From: Ruminococcus flavefaciens | GTDB lineage: Bacteria > Bacillota > Clostridia > Oscillospirales > Ruminococcaceae | Assembly: GCA_902777125.1 (NCBI GenBank) | Contig: CACYSQ010000013.1 | Span: 1 to 64,000, forward strand | Length of the DNA: 64,000 nt | Reading direction: 5' to 3' | In this document: one piece after another, positions 53,259-61,741 of the stretch | How positions within the stretch are numbered: position 1 is the first letter of the stretch | How the letters are laid out: each line of letters begins with the position of its first letter | The notes under the pieces: generated by a model | Databases searched by the model: none | Seen by the model: the letters and a program-made list of their open reading frames with translations, nothing else | Told to the model about the DNA's origin: nothing | Made by a program: the position numbers and the translations under genes

Positions 53259-53771
53259 ATGCCAAGCAATGCTGTACTCGAAGCGAAGAAGGCTAAGGTC
53301 GAGAAGCTCACCGAGATCATCAAGAATTCCGTTTCCGGCGTTCTCGTTGATTACAAGGGTATCACCGTTGAGGAGGATACCAAGCTCAGAAAGGAGCTCC
53401 GTGAGGCTAACGTCAACTACTTCGTAGAGAAGAACACACTTCTTCTCCGTGCTTTCAAGAACTGCGGCATCGAAGGTTTTGAGGAGGCTCTCAACGGAAC
53501 AACCGCTATCGCTGTTTCCAATGACGATCAGACTGCTCCTGCAAGAATCCTCGGTAAGTTCGCTGAGAAGGCTGGCGATGAGAAGTTCAATCTCAAGGCT
53601 GGCTATGTTGAGGGTGAGGTCTATGACGCAGCAGGTGTTACTGCTCTTTCAAAGATCCCGTCAAAGGACGTGCTCCTCGCACAGCTCGTTGGTTCTCTTC
53701 AGGGACCCCTTCAGAAGCTCGCAGCCGCTCTCAAGGCTGTTGCAGACAAGAAATCAGAGGAAGCTGCCTGA
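53259..53771 (+). CDS. rplJ: 50S ribosomal protein L10
   Basis: The 170-residue protein begins A-V-L-E-A-K-K-A-K-V-E-K-L and has S-G-V-L-V-D-Y-K-G-I-T-V-E-E-D-T-K-L-R as in L10. Its C-terminal helix carries the L7/L12 dimers on the ribosome stalk base. GGAGGTG precedes the ATG. Codon use is strongly biased, as expected. Confidence 0.97.
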   Translation: MPSNAVLEAKKAKVEKLTEIIKNSVSGVLVDYKGITVEEDTKLRKELREANVNYFVEKNTLLLRAFKNCGIEGFEEALNGTTAIAVSNDDQTAPARILGKFAEKAGDEKFNLKAGYVEGEVYDAAGVTALSKIPSKDVLLAQLVGSLQGPLQKLAAALKAVADKKSEEAA

Positions 53772-53857
53772 TCGTCTGCATATCATCATGGACTTTTTGT
53801 CCGCAGCTTGAAGTAAAGCCGTAAAACGGCAAAAATATTAAAAAGGAGATTATTATC

Positions 53858-54237
53858 ATGGCTTCAGAGAAGATCACAAAATTTGTTGAAGATATCAAGA
53901 CCCTGTCTGTTCTCGAGCTTTCCGAGCTCGTTGACGCTATCCAGGAGGAATTCGGCGTAACTGCAATGGTTGCTGCTGCTCCTGCTGCCGGCGGTGCTGC
54001 TGGCGGTGCAGAGGCTGCTAAGACAGAGTTCGACGTAATCCTTGCTTCCTTCGGTGATGCTAAGATGGCTGTTATCAAGGTTGCTAAGGAAGTTCTCGGT
54101 CTTGGCCTCAAGGAGGCTAAGGAAGTAGTTGAGTCTGCTCCTAAGGCTATCAAGGAAAGGAAGGCGTTTCCGAGGCTGAGGCAAACGAGCTCAAGGCTAA
54201 GTTTGAAGAGGCTGGCGCTACAATCGAGATCAAGTAA
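53858..54237 (+). pseudogene. rplL: 50S ribosomal protein L7/L12 with a frameshift near the C-terminus
   Basis: Residues 1-97 read as normal L7/L12: helical N-domain, Ala/Gly hinge, and C-domain to A-P-K-A-I-K-E. There AAGGA is tandemly repeated (54152-54156 and 54157-54161). The frame shifts and runs to 54316 as unrelated sequence. In the next frame the expected end is intact ([18 protein letters not shown]) with TAA at 54235-54237. Removing 5 bases gives a normal 124-residue protein. rplL is essential, so an assembly or sequencing error is the simplest reading, but a real mutation cannot be excluded. Confidence 0.9.
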
Positions 54238-54337
54238 GAAGCTGTTCTGCTTCGCCTTCCACGCTGATACTTTCAGCAAGCGGTATTGTCTGCTTTCGCA
54301 CATGGAAGCTGCGTGAAAGGGATACTTATTTCAACAA

Positions 54338-54376
54338 AAAAGGGACTGTACGTCGTACAGTCCCTTTTATTTTTCT
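54338..54376. terminator. Bidirectional terminator after rplL
   Basis: A perfect 14-bp stem AAAAGGGACTGTAC / GTACAGTCCCTTTT with GTC loop and flanking T/A tracts. It also covers the stop of the small convergent gene. Confidence 0.92.
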
Positions 54377-54546
54377 GCCGCGGTCGCATCGAGGTTGTCA
54401 ATAGCGTATTTCAGACATTGTGTGACAAGCTGATTCAGAGAAAGATGATTATCGAAAGCAAGCTTTTCAAGCTCATCAACGAATTCCTTCGGCAGCCGGA
54501 AGGTCTTTGTGACATATTCCTCATAACCTTTTTGTAATCTGAACAT
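54367..54546 (-). CDS. Small ribbon-helix-helix (CopG/Arc-like) protein
   Basis: The 59-residue protein has the RHH pattern: a strand (V-T-K-T-F-R-L-P), then two helices (K-E-F-V-D-E-L-E-K-L-A and S-L-N-Q-L-V-T-Q-C-L-K-Y-A-I). Such proteins are often antitoxins or plasmid/phage repressors. No toxin partner is adjacent. Start 54546 has AAAGGAGG 7-8 bases upstream. It likely represses its own gene. Confidence 0.75.
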   Translation of the reverse strand: MFRLQKGYEEYVTKTFRLPKEFVDELEKLAFDNHLSLNQLVTQCLKYAIDNLDATAAEK

Positions 54547-54632
54547 AATTGCAGCCTCCTTTATAATCATTATCTCTCATTTATTGTTAGAAATATACAA
54601 TAATTTGTAATTATCTTTGTATTAACTTTATC

Positions 54633-54661
54633 TTGTAAAATAATTGCAGATATGATATAAT
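54633..54661 (+). promoter_or_regulatory. Promoter of the TM2 gene
   Basis: TTGTAA, a 17-bp spacer and TATAAT (54656-54661). Confidence 0.6.
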
Positions 54662-54696
54662 GAACTAAAGAAATTGTTTGTATTGAGGTGATGAAT

Positions 54697-55155
54697 ATGG
54701 CAGTGATCATTGAAATAACTGACAGTAAGGTGCTCGTCGGGACTGACGACGGCGGTATCAGGGAGTTCTCGCACAGCGATCTGCATTTCTATCCGCGCGT
54801 CGGGGACGAGGTCCTTATCTTTGAAAACGAGGACAAAGTCTGCGTCGTCAAGACCCGCAGTACAGAGCCGCAAAAAAGCTCCGAAAGCTTCACTTTCAGC
54901 ATTCCCAAGCCGCAGAGACCCAATAATCCGGTAGAGCTCGACAACGGTCAGGTATCCGTGAACAAGGTGATATACTGCCTGCTCTGCATACTGCTCGGAG
55001 GCTTCGGCGCTCATAAATTCTACGTTCATCGTATCGGCACAGGCGTACTGTACCTGCTTTTCTGCTGGACTGTCATTCCATTTATTATAGCGGTAGTCGA
55101 GTTTTGCATCGCCCTCGGTATTCCCGCCGACGAAAATGGCATGATAATCATATGA
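54697..55155 (+). CDS. TM2 domain protein with an N-terminal beta domain
   Basis: The 152-residue protein has a small N-terminal strand-rich part (V-I-I-E-I-T-D-S-K-V-L-V-G-T-D-D-G), a linker, and a TM2 domain (N-K-V-I-Y-C-L-L-C-I-L-L-G-G-F-G-A-H-K-F-Y..G-V-L-Y-L-L-F-C-W) with two membrane helices. Start 54697 follows GAGGTG by 8 bases; earlier codons would overlap that site. Its role is unknown. A shared terminator follows. Confidence 0.82.
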   Translation: MAVIIEITDSKVLVGTDDGGIREFSHSDLHFYPRVGDEVLIFENEDKVCVVKTRSTEPQKSSESFTFSIPKPQRPNNPVELDNGQVSVNKVIYCLLCILLGGFGAHKFYVHRIGTGVLYLLFCWTVIPFIIAVVEFCIALGIPADENGMIII

Positions 55156-55182
55156 AAAAAGCTCCCTTACGGGAGCTTTTTT
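55155..55182. terminator. Bidirectional terminator
   Basis: AAAAAAGCTCCC / GGGAGCTTTTTT with loop TTAC, between convergent genes. Confidence 0.92.
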
Positions 55183-55366
55183 AGTTCTGATGCCTTACGA
55201 CGCCGTATTCGTCATCGAGGCGGTAGTACGGACAGGCGTAGTTTGAGCCGTTGAGGAAGCGGTACATCTCGTCCTCGTCGAGGTTGACCATACAGACGTA
55301 GCAATCGTAGTCCTCATCGTAGACGTAGTTGGTGCAGGTCTCGCAGTTTGTGACTTTTTTGTTCAT
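55181..55366 (-). CDS. Small Cys-rich protein (DUF6472-like)
   Basis: The 61-residue acidic protein has paired cysteines (C-E-T-C at 8-11, C-Y-V-C near 22-25, C near 45) and C-P-Y-Y at the end, probably a zinc site. I recall the family as DUF6472, conserved next to tsaD in Clostridia; the name is from memory. Its ATG overlaps the tsaD stop (ATGA), so it is translationally coupled to tsaD. Confidence 0.7.
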   Translation of the reverse strand: MNKKVTNCETCTNYVYDEDYDCYVCMVNLDEDEMYRFLNGSNYACPYYRLDDEYGVVRHQN

Positions 55367-56373
55367 ATATCCTCCATTGAGAGAGTTGCCATAGCGTTCA
55401 GGCTCTCGTCCGCAGTAATACCTGCGAGGAAATTGTAGCTGCCCTGACAGGCTATCATCGCGCCGTTATCGCCGCAGAGAGGCTTTTCCGGCATATAGAA
55501 CTCGAAGCCGCGCTTCTGACAGGCAGCAGAAAGCGCTGCACGGACGCCGGAATTTGCTGCAACTCCGCCTGCGAGGGCTATTTTTTTGTAGCCGAGAGCT
55601 TCCGCAGCCGCCATGGTCTTGTCCGTGAGGATACCGGCAATGGTGTATTGCAGGCTTGCGGCGAGGTCGCTGCGGTTCAGCTCGATGCCCTTCTGCTCGG
55701 CATTGTGGAGAGTATTTATGACGTTGGTTTTAAGTCCGGAGAAGCTGAAATCGAACTCGTTTCCGGCAACGGCAGGGTGCGGCAGCTTGAAAGCTTTGGG
55801 GTCACCCTCAGCGGAAGCCTTGTCGATGTGGACGCCGCCGGGGTAGGGGAAGCCCATTGCTCTCGCGCACTTGTCGAAGCATTCGCCTGCGGCATCGTCA
55901 CGGGTGCGTCCCACAACGCGGAACTTGGTGTAGTCGAGGACTTCTACGATGTGACTGTGGCCGCCGCTTGCGATAAGGCAGAGATAAGGCGGTTCGAGCT
56001 GCGGGTGAGTGAGGTAGTTCGCGGCGATATGACCGGCGAGGTGGTGGACGGGGACGAGCGGTTTTCCACATGACATCGCGAGAGCCTTTGCGAAGCTGAC
56101 TCCCACGAGGAGCGCACCGATAAGACCGGGCGCGTAGGTGACCGCGATGCCGTCGAGGTCAGCGAGGGTGACGTCCGCATCGCCGAGAGCCTTGCGGACA
56201 ACGCCGAGAATGTTCTCGCAGTGACGGCGGGAGGCTATTTCCGGCACAACACCGCCGTATTTTTTGTGTTCCTCTATCTGAGTGGATATAACGGACGAGC
56301 AAATCGTGCGGCAGTCCTTAACGACGCTTGCCGCGGTCTCGTCGCAGGAGCTTTCTATTCCGAGTATAAGCAT
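55363..56373 (-). CDS. tsaD: tRNA threonylcarbamoyladenosine transferase TsaD
   Basis: The 336-residue enzyme has the start M-L-I-L-G-I-E-S-S-C-D-E-T-A, metal-binding H-H-L-A-G-H and later D-D-A-A-G-E-C-F-D-K, and A-G-G-V-A-A-N motifs. It transfers the threonylcarbamoyl group to A37 of ANN-decoding tRNAs. Start 56373 has AAAGAGGT. The small Cys-rich gene overlaps its end. Confidence 0.97.
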   Translation of the reverse strand: MLILGIESSCDETAASVVKDCRTICSSVISTQIEEHKKYGGVVPEIASRRHCENILGVVRKALGDADVTLADLDGIAVTYAPGLIGALLVGVSFAKALAMSCGKPLVPVHHLAGHIAANYLTHPQLEPPYLCLIASGGHSHIVEVLDYTKFRVVGRTRDDAAGECFDKCARAMGFPYPGGVHIDKASAEGDPKAFKLPHPAVAGNEFDFSFSGLKTNVINTLHNAEQKGIELNRSDLAASLQYTIAGILTDKTMAAAEALGYKKIALAGGVAANSGVRAALSAACQKRGFEFYMPEKPLCGDNGAMIACQGSYNFLAGITADESLNAMATLSMEDI

Positions 56374-56605
56374 AAAAATTACCTCTTTTTGCAGATGTAT
56401 CTGTTTTATACCGTAAAAGCACAGCGTTGCGGTATAATTGCCCGATCGCAGGGAGCAGATCTCAGATCTGCGTATCTGCAAGGGCATCAAGATAAACTAT
56501 AATAATTCCTTTTGCATTTATTATACCACTTTTTTTCACAGGAAGCAAGTGCAAAAGCGGAGGGCTTACCATATTGCCTATACATCGGTATTACTGGGAC
56601 TGTGC

Positions 56606-57778
56606 TCAGGCAGCTTTTGCTGCTGCCGGAGCACCTGTGCTGTTGTATCTGACTCTGCGAATGAGGAGGGTTATCAGCAGGAGAGCCGCAGCGTATCCGG
56701 CCTCAATGAGCAGGCAGGTGACCGCCATGCCTGTGGAATACCTCGCATCGCCGCAGAGCATATCGTTCAGCTTGACGTACCAGTAAACCGGGAAGAACCT
56801 TCCCACAGCGAGAACGCCGTCCCCGAGGTAGGATTGCGGTATGAAAATACCGCATATGAAGCTCATTCCGAGACCGAGTATCTGTATCAGCAGATTGAGG
56901 ATATTCTGCGATTCAACAACGCTTGCAATGAACACTGCCAATGAGGTCACGAACGCTGAAAGGATCGCGCTGTTGAGGACGGCTATCCAAGCCTTTCCGC
57001 GGAACAATCCGCCGTACATATAAAGTCCGACTCCCATGAACAGCAGCCATACGCCGAGCACGAACAGTCCGCCGCCGGCAAAGATCTGCATGGTGTAGGA
57101 ATTGGGTGCAACGCTTGAGCAGTTGGTGCGGTAGCGGAGGTCCTTGCGGTTCATTATCATGAGCACCGGACAGAGTGCGCTGAGTATAGCGGATATCAGG
57201 ATATAGGGCATATACCTGTAATAGCCCGCGAATTTCGAGCTGAAATCGCCCTCGTCCTCGACGAAGCTCTCCACCTTGACGTCAGTTTCCGTGAGAAGGT
57301 CGCTGCCGGCATTCTCAACAGCCTCGCTGAGGGGGAGACCTGCGGTCGTGTAAGCCTTGACGGTCATGATATAGTCACTTACGACCTTCTCGGCAACGAC
57401 CTCCGCATAGCTGCCGTGAACGTGGTAGGAGCTTATTATGCCCTCAGTATCGCCTGCCGCGAGCTTTTCGGAATAGCCCTTGTTTATGACAAAAGCACAG
57501 CCTGCCTCCTCATAGTAGAGCATATCGAGAATGACATCGCGGTCGTTTTTTATTTCGATTATGTCGTATTTTTCGTCGATGAAGTCCCTGAACGCACGGC
57601 TCTCGGGAGTATCGTCCTCGTCAAAGACCGCGACCGGTATGTCTATGCCGACCGAAGTCTCAACAGAAACACTGCCGTTCGATGCGAGGAGTGCAAATGC
57701 CATGAATACACCTATGAAAGCCACTGCCGTAAAGCTGTTCTTTTTCAGGACCTTCAGAAAAGCCTTAAATACTTGCAT
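56606..57778 (-). CDS. ABC-2 type permease (second)
   Basis: The 390-residue permease has a first helix near residue 20, a large outside domain (about 40-185), then five helices at 190-380. This is the ABC-2/YhgE-like architecture of drug or polymer exporters. It overlaps the previous permease gene by 14 bases. With the ATPase at 58895 and permease at 57765 it forms a heterodimeric exporter. Confidence 0.85.
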   Translation of the reverse strand: MQVFKAFLKVLKKNSFTAVAFIGVFMAFALLASNGSVSVETSVGIDIPVAVFDEDDTPESRAFRDFIDEKYDIIEIKNDRDVILDMLYYEEAGCAFVINKGYSEKLAAGDTEGIISSYHVHGSYAEVVAEKVVSDYIMTVKAYTTAGLPLSEAVENAGSDLLTETDVKVESFVEDEGDFSSKFAGYYRYMPYILISAILSALCPVLMIMNRKDLRYRTNCSSVAPNSYTMQIFAGGGLFVLGVWLLFMGVGLYMYGGLFRGKAWIAVLNSAILSAFVTSLAVFIASVVESQNILNLLIQILGLGMSFICGIFIPQSYLGDGVLAVGRFFPVYWYVKLNDMLCGDARYSTGMAVTCLLIEAGYAAALLLITLLIRRVRYNSTGAPAAAKAA

Positions 57779-58892
57779 ACTTCCTCCTCCTTGTCATAAA
57801 GAAGCCGAGCAGTGCGAAAACTGCTGTCATTATCACCATTGTGATGACCTTTTCGGTATAGCGGTCGTAGTCCCTGTAGACGTTGAGACAGTAGTAGCTG
57901 TCGGAGATGATCGCTGCGGGGTTGATCTTGTTTACGATAGGTGCAAACCTTTCGACCTGCGTCTTCATATTTCCTACCATAAGTCCGCTGAAGAAGCAGA
58001 GCAGGAGCGAGAATGCAAGCGAGAAACCGACCTTTGTCCTTTCGCTGAAAGTTCCGATAGAGCCGATGAAGAAGCCGAGCGATACGCCGACCATTCCGGC
58101 GAGGACTGATGTGAGGTAGACGATGTGAAGTCTGTCGCCGAAGTCAATGCGGAGCACGAACGCGAGGTATGTCACGCTCATGAGCATACACAGTGCCTGT
58201 ATCAGGTAGCTTGCCATGAGAGAAGCCGTCACGCTGAGGCTCTTGGGAGTGGGCGAGCAGGACTTCCTTGCACCGAGAGCGGAGAGATTAGCCTGATTTA
58301 CCTTTGTGATGTTGAGACCCGTGAGAATTCCGAACATCGCGACCATTCCGAGCAGATTGTAGAAATACTGGATAAGGTTATCGGTATTGCCCTCCGTGAG
58401 AGGTATCTGCTTTACCGCTTCGACGTTCTCTGAGATGACTGCCGAGACCCTCTGAACGGCTGCCGGATCGTTTTCGGCAGTCCTCCTGATTATGCGGCTG
58501 CGGAGGTTGTACTCCTCCACGAAGCTCTTGAGGACAGCCTGCTCTGTTCCGTTGCCGGAAACGGAGAGCTTCAGCTCCTCGCCGGCAAAGATTATGCCGT
58601 AAACGTCGCCGTCCTTGAGGAGCTTCATTGCCTCGTCCCTGTCAGTGTAGGTCGCATTGAGCAAGGGCTCGCCGGAACTCTCCATTTCGCCGATGATACT
58701 GCGGAAAGCACCGCCGTCCTCCTCGACAACGGCTGTATCGACCGCTGAGAACTTCGTAGCCTTTTCGTATATGCCGTCGAATGCGAACTTGAAGAATGCG
58801 CCGAGAGCTATCGGGAAAAGCACCATCCATATTATGAGGTCCTTTGTCCTGACGGCGGTTTTCAGCTCATATAAAAAGTTGTGCAGGAACAT
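57765..58892 (-). CDS. ABC-2 type permease (first)
   Basis: The 375-residue protein has the same architecture as its partner: helix near 25, outside domain with D-G-D-V-Y-G-I-I-F, and five more helices. Start 58892 is chosen because GGAGG is 6-7 bases away; an ATG at 58898 touches it. The ATPase stop is 2 bases upstream. Confidence 0.85.
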   Translation of the reverse strand: MFLHNFLYELKTAVRTKDLIIWMVLFPIALGAFFKFAFDGIYEKATKFSAVDTAVVEEDGGAFRSIIGEMESSGEPLLNATYTDRDEAMKLLKDGDVYGIIFAGEELKLSVSGNGTEQAVLKSFVEEYNLRSRIIRRTAENDPAAVQRVSAVISENVEAVKQIPLTEGNTDNLIQYFYNLLGMVAMFGILTGLNITKVNQANLSALGARKSCSPTPKSLSVTASLMASYLIQALCMLMSVTYLAFVLRIDFGDRLHIVYLTSVLAGMVGVSLGFFIGSIGTFSERTKVGFSLAFSLLLCFFSGLMVGNMKTQVERFAPIVNKINPAAIISDSYYCLNVYRDYDRYTEKVITMVIMTAVFALLGFFMTRRRKYASI

Positions 58893-58894
58893 AT

Positions 58895-59845
58895 TCATTC
58901 CTCCTTGTCTCTGAGAGCCTTGCCTGTTATTTCAAGGAATACGTCATTGAGCGTGGGAAGCTCGGTGTAGACTCTGCCGAAGCCGATATCGCCGTTCTGG
59001 AGAACTCCGAGTATCCTTATGAGGTTGTGCTTGCCGCCGGAACAGTATACCGTAAGGCGCTGACCGTCGTAGGCGGTATCGTAAACGTGAGGCTGATGAG
59101 CTATCTCGTTCCTGGCATCGTCCGGGAGCCCGATGACTTCAATGGTGATAGTCTCGGTATTTTTTATCATGCGTTTGAGCTCGTCCTTAGTACCCTCAGC
59201 TATTTTTCTGCCCTTGTCCATGATAGCGATGCGGGTGCATATCTGCTCTACCTCCTCCATGTAGTGCGAGGTGTAGATTATCGTAGCACCGCTGCGGTTG
59301 AGCTCCTGAATGCCCTCGAGTATCTTGTTGCGGCTCTGCGGGTCAACGGCTACCGTAGGTTCATCGAGGATTATGAGCTTGGGCTTGTGAGCGATGCCGC
59401 AGGCGATATTCAGTCTTCTGAGAAGACCGCCGGAGAGCTTCTTGGGATAGAACTTCGTGAAGTCCTCCAGTCCGACGAACCGGATAGCCTCCTCGACGTA
59501 CTCCCGGCGCTTAGCCTTGTCCGTGATGTAGAGACCGCAGAAATAGTCGATGTTCTCGCGGACGGTAAGCTCGTCGAATACCGCGACGTTCTGCATGATA
59601 ACGCCTATCTCCTTCTTGATATCGTAGCTTGTGGGCGTCATTCCCTTGCCGAATATCTCGATGCTGCCCTTGTCGAAGGACAGGAGGGACAGCAGGCAAT
59701 TGATAGTGGTCGTCTTGCCGGAGCCGTTCGGTCCGAGAAGACCGAATATCTCGCCCTCCCTGATCTCGAGGCTGAAGTGGTCGAGTGCGATGAGCTCGCC
59801 GTAACGTTTTACGAGGTTTTCTATTTTAACTACTGCATTTTCCAT
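58895..59845 (-). CDS. ABC transporter ATPase (NatA/DrrA-like)
   Basis: The 316-residue protein has Walker A G-P-N-G-S-G-K-T-T, signature L-S-G-G-L-L-R-R-L, Walker B L-I-I-L-D-E-P-T-V-A-V-D-P and a C-terminal extension typical of DrrA/NatA ATPases. It is the first gene of a three-gene exporter operon. Ribosome binding site AAAGGAG. Confidence 0.93.
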   Translation of the reverse strand: MENAVVKIENLVKRYGELIALDHFSLEIREGEIFGLLGPNGSGKTTTINCLLSLLSFDKGSIEIFGKGMTPTSYDIKKEIGVIMQNVAVFDELTVRENIDYFCGLYITDKAKRREYVEEAIRFVGLEDFTKFYPKKLSGGLLRRLNIACGIAHKPKLIILDEPTVAVDPQSRNKILEGIQELNRSGATIIYTSHYMEEVEQICTRIAIMDKGRKIAEGTKDELKRMIKNTETITIEVIGLPDDARNEIAHQPHVYDTAYDGQRLTVYCSGGKHNLIRILGVLQNGDIGFGRVYTELPTLNDVFLEITGKALRDKEE

Positions 59846-59886
59846 ATTTAACTCCTTTCGGTCAGCGGTTCCTGATTTCTGTAATC

Positions 59887-59960
59887 ATTATACCGCAAAC
59901 CTCTGTCACATGGTAGTGTCCGCAATCAGAACATGATATGACATTTGTCACATTCTGAGG
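59887..59960 (-). promoter_or_regulatory. Exporter promoter with a likely operator
   Basis: Minus-strand -10 TATAAT at 59892-59887 lacks a good -35. Upstream, the palindrome TGACATTTGTCA (59939-59950) and a TGTCACAT pair (59904-59911, 59946-59953), 42 bp apart or about four helix turns, mark a probable regulator site. An activator-dependent promoter is inferred. Confidence 0.5.
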
Positions 59961-59990
59961 GAGGCAGTGATGGAACTGCCGGTATATACG

Positions 59991-60014
59991 AAAAAAGGAC
60001 GCAGATGCGTCCTT
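59991..60014 (-). terminator. Terminator of the small helical gene
   Basis: Minus strand AAGGACGCA-TC-TGCGTCCTT followed by TTTT. Confidence 0.88.
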
Positions 60015-60068
60015 CTCTCTGAACAAACAGCGGAGCAATGCCCGAAAGCACTGCTCCGCTGAAGCTTA

Positions 60069-60257
60069 TTACTTCTTGATCTTGCTGATAACGTCGCCGA
60101 CCTTGTCCTTGACGTCGTCAACTGACACCTTCGAGGATACTTCCTTTACGACCTTGTTGATCTTGTCATCGGGGAGGTCGATGCCGGTAGCCTTTTCGAC
60201 TGCCTTAACGGGGTCTTTTTCCTTGACGAGAGCGTCTGCTGCTTTTTTGATATCCAT
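60069..60257 (-). CDS. Small charged helical protein
   Basis: The 62-residue protein is almost all helix-forming with alternating Lys/Asp/Val (K-V-V-K-E-V-S-S-K-V-S-V-D-D-V-K). It has no recognised family. It has ribosome binding site GAAGG and its own terminator, so it is likely real and expressed. A structural or stress-related role is possible but unsupported. Confidence 0.7.
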   Translation of the reverse strand: MDIKKAADALVKEKDPVKAVEKATGIDLPDDKINKVVKEVSSKVSVDDVKDKVGDVISKIKK

Positions 60258-60431
60258 AGTAGGAGCCTTCTTTCTGTTAAAATTATACTTGCATCATAAC
60301 ACTGTAAAGCCGGTATCATAATGCTTATCCACGAACATTATAGCACACCTTTCCTGAAAATGCAACACCTTTTTTATCAGGCATTTTACGTCCGGAGAAG
60401 CCGGATTTTCAGGGGAGGAGCCTCCTCCGCA

Positions 60432-61358
60432 TCACCGTTTTTTCCACTTCATGAGTATGAGTGTCGTAACGGTCGTGAGGAATATGGTCAGGACTATCGG
60501 GAACCATGTATACGGTATCGGGAGATCGACTGTATTGATGCCGTAGAATGCGAAGACGATGTTGGGGATCTCGAGTATGACGGTCATGATAGTCAAGCGC
60601 CACATCACGAGGTTCAGGTTATTGGAAATTACCGATGAAAAGCCGTCCATCATACTGGAAAGAATGCCCGTATATATGCTCGACATCTCGATCGCCTGCT
60701 TCATCTCGATGAGAACGTCCTCGAGGAGGTCCTGATCCTCGTCGTAGAGCTTTATGACTCTGCCGCGGAATATCTTCTCGATCGTAGCCTCGTTGGCTTT
60801 GAGGGAGGTGGAGAAATATACGAGGGACTTCTCAAGGGCAAGGAGCTGCATGAGAAGCTCATTCTTCATCGCATCGTGGAGCTGCTGCTCAGCGGCAGAT
60901 GATATCTTGTCTATCTGTTTGAGGTGCATGAGGAAGAGTGCCGCGATCCTGAGAAGGAGCTGGAGCACGAACCTCGTCTTGAAATTGGGACGGAGGTTCC
61001 TTATCATGCCCTTGCGAGCCTCTGTGATAAGCTGAGTCTCCTTGATGCTGATAGTGAAGACGTAGTCCTCGGTTATGATTATGCCCATAGGCAGGGTATA
61101 GAAGCTCCGGGTATTGTCCTCGTCCGTTGACGACACAGGGGTGTCGATGATAACGAGGGTCTGTTCGTCCTCACGCTCGATACGCGAGGACTCCTCCTCA
61201 TCGAGTGAGGACTTCACAAAGCCGCTGTCGAGACCGTAGACCTCGATAAGCTTCATGACTTCTTCGGGCGTCGGGTCAACGACCGAGATCCAGCAGCCGG
61301 CGGAAAGCTCCTCGCTCTCGGCGAGTGAGCCGTTCTGCGTTGTATAGAATTTTATCAT
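60432..61358 (-). CDS. corA: CorA-family divalent cation transporter
   Basis: The 308-residue protein has a cytoplasmic domain of about 245 residues, then two membrane helices joined by the pore motif Y-G-I-N, a variant of the usual G-M-N, and a Lys-rich end. It takes up Mg2+ or exports another divalent ion. Its ATG at 61358 has no ribosome binding site of its own: the 6 bases between the stop of the upstream ORF and the ATG are CAAGCT. It probably depends on translation of that ORF. Confidence 0.88.
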   Translation of the reverse strand: MIKFYTTQNGSLAESEELSAGCWISVVDPTPEEVMKLIEVYGLDSGFVKSSLDEEESSRIEREDEQTLVIIDTPVSSTDEDNTRSFYTLPMGIIITEDYVFTISIKETQLITEARKGMIRNLRPNFKTRFVLQLLLRIAALFLMHLKQIDKISSAAEQQLHDAMKNELLMQLLALEKSLVYFSTSLKANEATIEKIFRGRVIKLYDEDQDLLEDVLIEMKQAIEMSSIYTGILSSMMDGFSSVISNNLNLVMWRLTIMTVILEIPNIVFAFYGINTVDLPIPYTWFPIVLTIFLTTVTTLILMKWKKR

Positions 61359-61364
61359 AGCTTG

Positions 61365-61502
61365 TCAGAACCGCGCAGAAAGCCCCTCCTCCGCAGTTCC
61401 TGCTCCTTTCACCGGTATTTCCGGCGAAAGTCGGAGAGCATTGCGAGCTTCCGCCGGATCAAGGGATATCATACATAAATTCCCATAAGGGTCAGAACTC
61501 AT
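61365..61502 (-). CDS. 45-codon leader ORF upstream of corA
   Basis: The ORF starts at 61502 with ACGGAGGTGCG upstream and ends with TGA at 61367-61365, 6 bases before corA and in the same reading frame. The peptide begins M-S-S-D-P-Y-G-N-L-C-M-I-S-L-D-P-A-E-A-R. It lies in the transcript from the promoter at 61562-61590. Acidic/Pro starts recall Mg2+-sensing leader peptides (MgtL-type), but that is inference. It may simply serve translational coupling. Confidence 0.5.
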   Translation of the reverse strand: MSSDPYGNLCMISLDPAEARNALRLSPEIPVKGAGTAEEGLSARF

Positions 61503-61561
61503 AACGCACCTCCGTTCTAAGATATCGGACCGGCTATGCACCGTATCCGCCGTACTCTATT

Positions 61562-61590
61562 ATTATAACAAATCCGTCCGGATTTTACAA
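61562..61590 (-). promoter_or_regulatory. corA operon promoter
   Basis: Minus strand TTGTAA (61590-61585), a 17-bp spacer and TATAAT (61567-61562). Confidence 0.7.
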
Positions 61591-61670
61591 CCCCTTTCAG
61601 AAATTTTTTTGCGTCTTTGCAGGGCAGCGTCTCCGTCAGCCGGCACGGTAAGCCTTCCCCTGCGAAATAC

Positions 61671-61699
61671 TTGCAAAACAGAGAGAAATATGTTACAAT
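61671..61699 (+). promoter_or_regulatory. Promoter of the CNNM/CorC gene
   Basis: TTGCAA, a 17-bp spacer and TACAAT (61694-61699). Confidence 0.65.
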
Positions 61700-61741
61700 T
61701 AGTTATACTCCGGCTTCATGCCGATAAAGGAAAGGCTGTTT

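Noticed and set aside
54238-54316. C-terminal extension of L7/L12
   Set aside because: It results from reading past the frameshift; the normal end is in another frame.
61359-61560. M-box (ykoK) magnesium riboswitch upstream of corA
   Set aside because: Conserved M-box sequences are not visible; a leader ORF fits better.
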